A stretch of 64,000 bases of DNA, from assembly GCA_020086605.1 (NCBI GenBank), contig JACBWW010000015.1:7869251-7933250 (forward strand), in the 5' to 3' direction. Shown piece by piece: positions 48,501 through 60,500 of the stretch. The DNA is from Lanius collurio. Lineage: Eukaryota > Chordata > Aves > Passeriformes > Laniidae. The notes under the pieces were generated by a model that did not search any database, was not told the DNA's origin, and was given only the letters and a program-made list of their open reading frames with translations. A program made the position numbers and the translations under genes. How positions within the stretch are numbered: the first letter of the stretch is position 1; each line of letters begins with the position of its first letter.

Positions 48501-51500
48501 GAGAAACTTACATTTGCTTAATTTAAAGAACTAAAGTCCAGGAAATGTATTATTAGCATAAATGAATACTTTGTATGACACACACATGAAACAATGTCTT
48601 GAGGTGACTTTATAATGTGTATCCTCTACCTCGGCTCTATGCCTGGAATTAACTTTGTGCTTTTCTATGCCTTTAAACTGAGCCTGAGAGAAGAAAAAAA
48701 AAAAACAAAGTCCCAGGAAAACAAAGTTCAACTCTCCATCTCTCTCTGGAAAAAAGAGCCGAAAACCAGCTGAAAAGCAAACAGCGTGCTTCCTCCGCTC
48801 TCTACTGCAGCAGAACACAGAGGAGTGTGTACATCTGTGTCCTTGGAAAAACTGCTTTGAAAAGTACACTTGGTTTTTTCCTCTCCCCCCTCTCAGTCAT
48901 GAATTGTAATATTATTTCCCTCCTATAGATTAAACATTTTCTGAACCTCAATTAAACTGTTTGCATACTAATAATAATAAGCTATTTCATATGATTCAAA
49001 TATAAACATCTTTACCTTTAGACTAAAACACATAAAATAGAAAACAAAAAAATGCATAACTACCCTATAATACTTCTAGACAACTATTAGTAATGACATC
49101 TGAAGTTATTGTAGTGATGAAGTTGCTATTCTTATTTTATTCTTATTTACTTCATGCACTTAGCTGCAGAGGCACAGACACACTTGTGTCAGTATAAAAG
49201 CAATATACATCACTCTTCACTTTTCTGTACAAGTACTACCAAAACCACTATTGTACTATTACAATACATCTACACTGGAAAATAGCTTTAAATATGCTAG
49301 CATGGAAAAAATGCAGTACAGTAAAAATGGTATTTGGGTGACAGGGACCTATTCCCAATCTATTAAATTACTGCTTCCCTTCCAAGTTATAATAATGCTG
49401 CAAGACTGCAGGTATCAACTAAGTAGTGCTTTTTAAACAGTATTCAAGCTGATGCAACTAGGTACAAATTTAAAGGAAATGCATGTATTTGTATGTGTTA
49501 CAAAATCAGACCTTAACTCCACCATTCAACCACAAATGTACTGTTATTTATCTCAAGTACCCGTCTATGCCTTTCTCTGTCTTTGCACTTCTCTCGAACC
49601 CAGTCAATGGTATGGAAGTCATCATATGTTCCCACTCCAGGAATTGGCTCATCCAGAAGGTCCAGTAAATGTGTTGAACTGTTGATATTTCCTCCATTTG
49701 TCATTGTATAATGAGTTCCTGCAGCAGACAAACACAGGAAAGAATTAATTCTGCGATAAATGAATTCAAACTATGCTCATAACACAAAAATTTCTGAACA
49801 ACTAATTGAGACACTTTCCCTTATATGCATATTGTATTGTTATTTAGGTCTCTGAATGTTACCTGCTACTCCTTTTTACTGTCATTGTAAGTTAAATATG
49901 TGTATTAGTGACTCTGTGTTTCCATTGGTTAAATAGGAATGTACTAGTCAAATTATTGTTCTGTTTTGTGCACAGACTCCAGAAAAACTTCAATAGAAGC
50001 AAGTGGAAAAAAAGAGCAGCTCTGACACACATTTAACTTAAAGTTTATTTCAGTTTATGAACTACCAAAGGAAAATCTGTTTGTACAAAAACAAAACAAG
50101 GGTGATTAGCTAGAAAGTTCACAGTACCTTTGTATGTTACCAGTTATTTCTAAATATACATTCCATTGACTACGAATCTCTCCTACACATCTAAACAAGC
50201 TATAAAAAGCAACAAAAAGCCAAACACATACTCATATTTTAGTTATATATATTCTTTCAGGTAAGTCACAGAACAGTCCTTGTTCATGAAAAATTGGAAA
50301 TACTGTATAATGAAAATATCCTCATCTAATTTGTCATCACTTGCTAGTTTCTTCCCAAGCAGCTTGCAGAGCAACAGCCCCACAAATATTTATTTCACTG
50401 ATCAGAGTAAGAAGAGCAAGGGGGTACTGAGAATTTTTCCATCATTCTCTCTCTATCTTCATTCTCTCTCCTTTTCCATCTTCAAAAGTGATAAAGTTTT
50501 ACTTTTTCTAAGCCTTCAAATGTCATAAATGCTGTAATATATTGGCTTTTTTTCTTAGTTCTCACTTGTTTGACTAAGAACAAAATAATCTGCCCAGTAT
50601 ATGGCAGACCACAGTAATCTCTATTCATAAAGATGTAGGCCCAAGTTGACCAAGATTTCAATCAGTTCAGACACCAGAACTCATTTCACTAGATTGACAC
50701 TGGGATGCTTAGACAGGTGGGGTTTTTTACTTGTTTGTTTGTTGTTTTTTTTAAATTACAGGATTCTTTAATTGACCTTCTTGGTATTATCAGTAGAAAT
50801 GTCCAACTAACCAAAAGACCAAAACTAACAAACAAAAAGCTTGTCAAAGGACCTACCTGTAAAATTCCAAATGCGACAAATGCTGAGTTCACCAGCCCAG
50901 GCCCTCAGCACAACTCACAATTAGCTTATATATAAGTAAAATGTGCCTTTTCCCTTTAAAAATGTGAATTCTAAGATCTAGAAGAAGCAGTGTGACACGT
51001 GGCATTACACTCAAACCAAAGCTGTGTCTCAGTTATCTATTGCTTAAGACGTCGTGTTGATGCCTACTATATAACCCATTGTTTATTTGAATATTTTCTT
51101 AGTGGTGAAAGACAAAATGAGAAAATAATGCAAAATTCGTATTAAGATAAAATGCAATCTATAATTTTCAAGATACACAAACAGCTATTACTACAAATTC
51201 TATAAAGATTAAAAGAAAAGTACAGAAGACAACACAAATGTAGCAGACAGCTCCCCAATAACACCAATAGCAGTTTCTTACATGGGCCTGGCTGCCATCT
51301 TTAGCTTAATACTTTTTTCCCCAGTCTATGCCATACTAAATTCCCCTTCATCTATTTCCCATAGCTAAGCCCTCTAAATCTCTTCCCAAAGCTGCTGGTC
51401 TCTCTTAAGGCAGATGTAAAGAAGCGTTACCTATGCTTCCACTAATAAAAGGCTAACAAACAACAACAACAATTTAAATCAGATTTGTTAATAGAGGTGA

Positions 51501-54500
51501 TTGTGAAAATCTTGCTTTAGGATAAGGGATTAAATTCTCTTTCCCTTTCCAATTCCCCCGGCTAGAAGTCTAAGATACATGTCTGGCTAGACAAAAGTGC
51601 AAGGAATCTTGAGGAAGAGATAATAACAAAATTCACACCGTAATGAGTAGTTTAGCTCTCAAAATCAAGACAATAATGTAATACATTATTAAAACATATT
51701 ATTTTTACATGAATTTCTTTTGCAAAGCCAGGGGACATTGATAATTAAGATGTGGGTGAGGTTAATTTACCTCCTACAAAGTTACAATGTGATCACACAG
51801 TTTCCTGAACCTAAGTGAGTAGGGCAGGGCAAAAGCTTGTCTTTGCTCTGGAGGAGTTGGTTTTATGCCCTGCTATTTATGAAGCAATATCAAACTACAA
51901 GGTGCATGCAATCCTATGCAAGAGAAGGCAAAAAAAAGATGAGAGTTATAAGTATCACAAAAAGTAACAGATGATTTTATGCATATCACAACATGCTAAA
52001 GTGGAAGTCCCTGCAGGGGATTATCAGAGAAGCCATCATCAGAGATGGCACCATATTAATTGCACCTGAGCCATAGCAGAACTCAGAGTAGACTACAAAG
52101 GATAGTCACTGTCTAGACACAGTAAAAATCCCACTGAAACTCTGCTAGGTTCCTACTTTGCCAACAGTTGCTGGCACACCAAATACTGGAATATAAGTGA
52201 TTATATAGGATGGGGAAGAGACCCAGAACAAGATATGAAACTGAAGAGAAGGTTTGGTGGAATACAGAGCTGCTGTGGATGCCTGATGAAACTGAATAGC
52301 TGTAATCTTGTACCAAGCAAGAAAACGGGCAGCAGTGAGTGTGGTAGAAAGGCATCCTTACAGGGGACCATGAAAAGGACAACTCTACAAAATCTGATGC
52401 TCTGTATCTAAGATACAGAAGTCTGAGATTACATTCTCCTGCTAGTATTATGATCTATGTAGTATATAACTATTCTAAAGGAGATTTTAGAGAAATATAC
52501 TTTTACTAAGACTCAACACTTCTCCAAGCTTTCACTTACTTTCCTGTCTACCCTTTCTTCTCTAGCTAGCACTTCACACAGCAAGATGCTCCTTCCAGCT
52601 CTGAAGATGATGATTCTCATCAGCATAAACACACAAATCCTCATAATTTACTCCCAGTTTCAAAGAGTCATTAAATGTATTTTCAAAGCAGTAAGTTTTG
52701 TTAAAACCCTTACCAGAATACAAGTATTTCATCACAACATTCTAACCATCAGGCAGGAAATCATCATTATATCGATAAATTGTAGCACTTAGCAAATCTT
52801 CAGAAATTGCTTCCCCTTCCCTCCTCTCCCTCTTCCCCAGTCCTCAAGTTTCAAGACACTGTCTCAGGCTACATGCTTTTCACCAAAGTGCAGTTTTGGT
52901 CTTAAAAACCACAACAAGCACTTAGCACACCAAATGCATAGGCACAGCCTCTAGCTATGGTAAGAGAACACTTCCAGTGTTCATATGTAGACACCTAAGC
53001 CATTTTGGTGCTGAAAAGTAAAGCCTTTTTGTTACATATGAGTTTGTTTAAGTTTTCGTGAGGAAGCTAATAGTAAAAATGGCATGCAGAACTTTTATTA
53101 TTACTGCTATTCCAAACTAACCTGTGTTACTAGAGAGAGGGAAATAGTAATATACTGATCCTCTCAGAGGCTTAGTACAACTCGTAAGAATCCCAATAAA
53201 GGAAACACAGTCTTTCCACACTTCAGAAAAATAAGCCAAAATCACAGAATAGTTTAGGTTGGAAAGGACATTAAAGATGATCTAGTTCTTGGGCAGGGAC
53301 ACTTTTCACTAGACAGATTGCCCTATCCAACCTGGCCCTGAATGCTTCCAGGGATGGGGCATCTACAGCTTCATTGGGCAACCTCTTCCAGTGTCTCACC
53401 ACTACCACACTAAAGAATTTCTTTGAATATTTAATCTGAAACTACTTTCAGTTTGAAGCCATTCCCCCTTGTCCTGTCACTACACGCTCTTGTAAATAGT
53501 CTTTCTACATCTTTCTTGTAGGCTCCTTTCAGGTACTCCTCTTTTCCAGGCTGAACAAACCCAGCCCTTTCAGCCTTTCCTCATATTGGTGTCCCTCTGC
53601 TGGACTTGCTCCAATGGGTCCATGTCCTTCCTGTGCTGGGGACCCAGAGCTGGATGCAGCACTGCAGGTGGGGTCTCAGCAGAGTGGAGCAGAGAAGAAT
53701 TCCCTCCCTCTCCCTGCTGGCCACTCTGCTTTGGATGCAGCCCAGGACATGTTTGGCTTTCCTGGCTGTAAGTGCACATGGTTTGGGTCATGTTCAGCTT
53801 CTCATACACCAACACTCCCTTGCACTCGGTCTTGTTAAACCTCATGAGATTCCCACAGGCTCACTTATGGAGCTTGTCCAGGTCCCTCAGGACAGTATCC
53901 TATCCTTCAGGAGTGCCACTTGCACCACTCAGCTTGGTGTCATCTACAAATTTGCAGAGGGTGCACTTGATCCCTTCATTTGTGTCACTAATGAAGACAT
54001 TAAATAACACCAGTCTCAATACCAACCCCTGAGGGACACCACTTGTCACCAATCTCCATTAAGACTCTGAGCCATCGACCGCTACCCTCTGGATGTGACC
54101 CTCCAAGCAATTTCTTACCCACCTAATAGCCTATTCATCAAATCCATCTCTATCCAGTTTAGAAAGAAGGATGTTGTGGGGGAATATGTCAAAGGCTTTA
54201 TGAAGTCCAGATAAACGACATCTGTAACTCTTCCATTTTTCACTGACGGAACCACTCTGTCATAGAAGGCCACTGGGCTGGTCAGGCAGGAGCCTTGGTG
54301 AAGCTGTGCTGGCTGTCCTGAAATCTCAACATGAAACTGCTGTGAGCTGTAGTAAGCTTACAGACAGAAAGCTTCTAGACAAAGGCAACATGCTTCTTTA
54401 GAAAAAGGAAACTCTTCTGGGGGATTCAGTCACTGTAAGTCTTGAATGAACTACATTCTAGAAAGGCAGCTGACTTTTGTTATCCTTCCATGCATGTAAT

Positions 54501-57500
54501 TCCAAGCCTTGAGCACAATCCTTTCTCAGCAATCAGCACTGGTATTGCTGAAGTACTGCTTCAACTGAAATTGTTAAAAAAAAAATTAAAATTGCCCAAT
54601 GTTAAAAGTAAAAACTGTAATAAGCATTAAGTTTAGCAGTAAAACACTTTAATTTGAGACATCTGATGAGAAGTAAGAACAATCAAAACAAAAATGCCAC
54701 ACAAAACTTGAATAAGAGAAATGGATTCCAACACCATAAAAAAGCTTTTATCTCTGAAGAAGTGAAGGATTTTTTTCTTCTCCTTTTTTTTTTTTTAATT
54801 TGAATGAGAATGTAAAAAATACAAACCAAAATTGATTAAGATACTATGTCTGACAGAAAATAAACAGTCCTTACCATACTGCTCTCCTGCACTTCTTTTT
54901 GAACATGAAATTATACTCAATGGCTGTTGGGTCCCAACACTGATCCAACCTCCTGCTTTGCCTAGCTAGTTTCTCCTGATGGAATCACTAGGAAATTACA
55001 GAACTAATATTTTACTATACTCACAGAAGCTGCTTTATATATCACAGATTCCTCCTAGCCTTCTGTCATCCCTCATTAAGGCAAGGAATATCTCTTCTTT
55101 CACATTTTATAGATGTGCCTCATACAAGAAGTATTCAATCTTGATTGATGTTGGAACTATGATAAACATGACAGAAAGCTGATTTATGTAGATTACACAC
55201 AGCATTCTTAAGGCCATGCACAGTATTTTTAAAGGCTGCCTTACTTCCTGCAGCAGTAATCCCATACTGCTTTGTCTTTTTGCAACTCAGAAGATTTCTT
55301 TCAAATTTGAAAGTAACCCTGGGCAACATGCAGCTGATGAAAGATGGGGTTTTTAAAGAAAAATATCTGGTAAGTTTATAGCTAATTTATTTCACTCAAG
55401 AAAGGAGTTTTGCAACATGTATGATGCTCCTGATTCACGCACAGCTGTTTAACAATCTTCCCCAAATCTTTCCTTGCAGGCAGTGTTCCTCCTTTCCTCA
55501 TAAAAATAATGAGAGGAGAAAACACCAAGATTTAAGAAAAATCCTCCATCCTGGGTAGTCAAACAATGCACGACAGATTTTTATGTGCTAATCCACCATG
55601 TGATTATCTGAACAATTACCCAGTATCACCTACAGAAAAAATCCTCTCCCCTACACCCTCGCAAGAGAATAAGGTACATAACTGAGACATGAACAGGCTT
55701 CTCAAGAGGGTGGCTCTGAGAGTTAACAAGAAACCATAATCTTAGGATAAAGCTTAAGATCCCTTCTATATACTACACAGCACACGATATCCATCTTCTG
55801 AATGCACATCACAAAATATACCATGGTCTCAAACTGAGCCTGTATTACCTTATTCCATTTTAAGAAATGAGATACACCTCTCTGAACATAATTACACAGT
55901 AAGACTGCGCTGATCTAATTGACTGCTGCCACACAAAGAGTAGATCTTGCTCCCCCTATTTCTCCCTGCTGTTCTTGGTCACATACTCCCACTCACCCTT
56001 GGATCAGCTCTGCCACCCTTGATCCGACTGCACAGTAAACCAAGCCAACATGCTAATCCAACTAAGCAGACAAAACTAAAAACAACAAAAAAATCTGCCA
56101 TTATATGGAACTGGAATCAAGTTTCTGTGCTGTTGGAGGAAAAACAGAGCTAGTAGAAGTGTAAGAACTGAGAGAATAGATGTGGAGCAACAAGTTCACC
56201 CTCTTCCACAGAAACAAACTGTCAGACTAGTTATCCTGAAATACATAAATGCACACTTGGGGTCTTGTTAGATTTTAATTACAACTTTCTGCTGGAAACA
56301 ATACGAAACTATAAATATTAATGTCCAGACACTATACAGTAACATCTATTTCACAGAGTTCAAAACTCCCAAAGGTTTAGAAACATTCCAGAGTTGTGGA
56401 AATAACAACAGATAAACAATACCAATGCTGCATTCAATGGCAGAGCAATAACAGGACCTAATTTCTCAAAGGTATTTCTCTACAAGCTATGTAATTGCTA
56501 ACTCTTACAGCAAGATTAGTTGCTGCTGCTTACCCATCCCATTTTCTAAACAATGCACAACTATATAGCATTCCCCTCAGTTGCTGTTCTTATGGCTGAC
56601 AGCAGTGCAACGTGTCTCATTTGGGCTACTCCCAGCAGTGTGAAAAGAGGAGGGAAAAAAATAAATACACCTCTGTGAGTGAAAATGAAGCTAGTCAGAT
56701 TACAGTAAGGGCTGGAATAAGCTCCCCCTGACACAACCATCCAAATCTGCTGAGTGTTAAAATCAGCAGGGGCTGTAGCTTTCCGGAGGCCAGATAACTA
56801 ATCCAAGGCTTTGCTTCACCCGTGTGTCCTTGGGTATTAGGTGGCAAGGGGAGTGGAGGCAGGGAAGCACCCTGCGTGCAACGCACCCCGTAAGGATCAC
56901 TTACACCTGTAACAAAGATTTGAATACATGAGGTACGTGTTAGTGCCTCAGCTGCTTTCTGTCTCCATATTCAGACCTCAAAATATGAGGCCTTCAAGAA
57001 ACAATCGTCAGTTTATTCAAATTTGTCTGTAACCATTCAAAAAGAGTCATTAAGCACTACTTCCTTTTCCTGGCTAGAAGTAATTTTTAAATTTCAGAAT
57101 CAGAAGCAAGCACACAATGCCAGTGTTATTTGCTACTGTTGATCATTAACGACGCTGAAGTCTTTGCAATCAAGTAATACATTCCACTTTGTGTGCAACT
57201 AAGAATTTTCAGCGTGTCTCTTCAGTTAGCTCTTCTAACTGCATCAAAGGCTTTCAAGCACAAATTGGTCTCTGCACTACAATCAAAATGCATATAAAAT
57301 TAACACAACTATATACACACAAACTGAAAAGAAAAGGCTGAAAAAAATCTATTAAATGGGAAACAGGAAGACTTGGAACAAGTTTTGAAGAAAAAGGAAA
57401 AGAAATAAAATTATTTATAAAAGTACTGCAGGATAATACCCTCCATTTTGTCTGTCCCCAAAGAGATCTGGGTTTAAAAATAACCTCTTAAAAAGCAGGA

Positions 57501-60500
57501 ATGAAATCAGACTTCAATAGTAGCACCTCGGAGTTAAACCAAGACTTTTGAAGATTAGTGTCCACCACAAATGAACAGGAAAGGGGGGTGGGAAACATCC
57601 CTGAGCTCTGGCTTTTCACTTTAGGTGAAACAAACATTTCTGTTTATATGATGCAGCACAAAAAAAAATGGGTTTATTGTTACAGAATTCTTTTCTTGTA
57701 GTTGTAAAGTTAGATGGACTATGTTTATTTAATTTTGTCTATGATAGAGACTTCAGATATGCAAGTGAAAAGTTATTGAGACCTTCCCACTACTAAATTT
57801 ACAACTTATATTTAAGATGAATAATGAGGGAGGAGATAAGAAAAACAGAAGGTTTAAAAATATATAAAGTTAGATAAAGCAAACATTACAAAAGGGAAGT
57901 CATCTATGATCTAACAATGACCAAGGCCATAAGAGTCAGAACAACCGAAATTTAGATAATTAGATTTCTAACTGCTGCTGCTGCATGTATATAAGAGCAA
58001 CTTATTTATATGTTGTTTTAGAGGGTGAAGTCAAGACGCAACAAAAGTAATAGTTCTGCTAACATGAGTATCCCAATCAGACCGTATTCAGGCCCAAGGA
58101 GGGCATAATCTTGGTCTGTTCATTAGCTTTCTAATATCTCAAATAAAAATACATCAAAAAATTATTTCCAAAACTGAGAAACATGCTTAATAGAGAACTT
58201 TACCAGTTATATACCACATGCAGACTGATAACCTGTAAGTACCTAAATGAACTGTAGTTACATCTGATGGTACCTTATTTTAATCATCAAAGGCAAATAC
58301 GCTAAACTCATAACTGAAAATCCTTATCCCTCTTTTATACTAGGAACCTTTAAACAAAGCATAGCAGAAATTCAGTGCCATAATCATGCTGAGTTTCTCC
58401 AAGTTATGTTTTTTCTCAAAGTATTCAAAGTTAGAGAATGATAATAATCTTGGATCACATTTTCTGTTGTGAACATGTAATTAACCTAGAAATTAACTTT
58501 TTAACTCTCCCTCTGCTACTAATAAAATTTCAGAGTCAAGCTCTAGCTCTGAGCATGTGTACACAACTTTCACACCCATTTACTTCAAAGGTCACAGTGG
58601 TAATGACTTTTGATTTATTACTAATTCTCAAACATAAGACGCCCTTAAGCAGAAATGCCCTAAAATACCAAACTATAATTTTTATCACTTAAGAAGATCT
58701 GAAGTGGCTCAGTATGCATCTGAAGCAAAGTCTTCCTAAAATATTATTAAATATTCTCTGTCCCCCATCTCACAGTAACAGGTGAGGCTGCAGGTGGCTG
58801 AGAGGTTTCTGCAATGTTTCTGTTAGTATTGCCTAAGCAAGAGAAGTTGCACTTTCATGACTGGTGTACAATAAATGAAATTGTGACTCATTTTGTCACC
58901 CCAAAAGATTAGGTTTACTAAAACTAAGTTGTCAGTAAATCTGGCATGCTCTTTATAGATGTAATTTTCACATGTCCTGGCTACTGATTCAATTGCAGAC
59001 TACTAGTGAAAAACAATTTCATTAATTTTGCTTGAGGACTTCCAGTTTCTTAAATCTAAGATGTATTTATGCATATATAGCAAATAACTGAGAGTCAACA
59101 ACTGAAGATCCACTATACATGTACTGCTATTGCTCAGATTTTAAATTTTTGAAGTGTGGTAAAATGAATTCTTATTTAGGAATTAAAAAAAGAGGGGCAG
59201 GGTGAGGGAATCAAAGAGTGTGAGCATGTATGTGAACAGCTGGAAGACAAGCAAGATACTGATCATTCTGAACTTTCAAAAGGATCAAGGTAGTAAAAAT
59301 GATGCAAAAATAAAGACAAGGGCAACACAAGTAATTTATTTACATGACATACATTCCAGTATATGGTTTGATATATAAAATATTCCTACAAAAATGTACG
59401 TCAGTTATTTGGAATATCCTAAATCAGAACTTTAAAACCCATTCTGAGAAGTAGTATTTTTAACTCTTTTACTTAGTAGAGAAGAGAGCAGAAGTGAACT
59501 GTACTCCTGAAGTCTTATTTCAGTGTCAGGAAGGATAAGTAGGTCTGGAATTATGCATTTAGTATCAGATAAAAAGAAGTCTTAGGTCTGCACAAGTCAA
59601 AGGAACTCCTGGCATGAAGTAATCAATAATATCTGCTTAGGGTTTTTTTGGTTTTTTGGGTTTGGTTTTTTTTTTTTTTGATAGTAATGAGTAATCAACA
59701 TAAAAAGGGTTAGGGTTAGAGTTGGGGTTAGGGTTATTAAAAAATAAACACAATTAATAAATATGTATTTTTTAATGTTTCCATTTGATGTTTCACAATG
59801 TATTTGCACTGAAAAATAGAATCTTCTTAATGCAAGCTAACGGATCAGGCCTCTAACAATAACCTATTATAATACTTTGTATTTCATCTCACTAAACATT
59901 AGTGAAGGCCGTTAATTAAACCTCAAAGACCCTTGATGATTTAAACAGTCATTTCATAATTGCTGAGGTACAGCTACTTTGAGAGAGCCACTGCAGTCAA
60001 TTAGTGCAACAAATGCTTTGATGTTACAAAGCAATTTTGCATGATGTGAAGATTGCTCTGCAGGACATAAGAGTTTTCAGTACGTAAATAAGGCAAAAAA
60101 TTTCCCTGCCTTTAAAAACTAAGTCTGCTTTCTTGGAATATCTTTACCCATGTTCTCTGAGCTTGTGATGATGTAGATTTCAATGCCCTGAAATCTACAT
60201 GAGAGGAAAATAAAAATCTTGGCAGTGCACAAAATAATGTCAATAATTAACTTTCAAGTTCTGGTTTTGTCTGCTAGCATTTTAAGCTTTATTTTAATAG
60301 CTGAATAATAACAATAACAGATTACTGTGGCCCCGTAAGCCAGCAGGAAATACTCACAAATTTTGGTTACATCTATGAAACAAACTGATCTGGAGGCATC
60401 TTCTTATGAGACATATGCTTGAAACCTGAAAAATTCAGATTTCCAGGAGATTATGATGACACTACTCAGATTTCGTTGTTGGTTGTCTGGGTATTTTTTT

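Noticed and set aside
50290..50350. A - strand segment reading [10 protein letters not shown], vaguely like the acidic part of the MESEQ-type ClC-3 N-terminus
   Set aside because: Similarity is limited to a few acidic residues, the upstream MESEQLFHRG part is missing, and no suitable phase-1 donor is evident.
53586..54032. Cluster of + strand ORFs
   Set aside because: They are antisense readings of the CR1 at 53236-54330.
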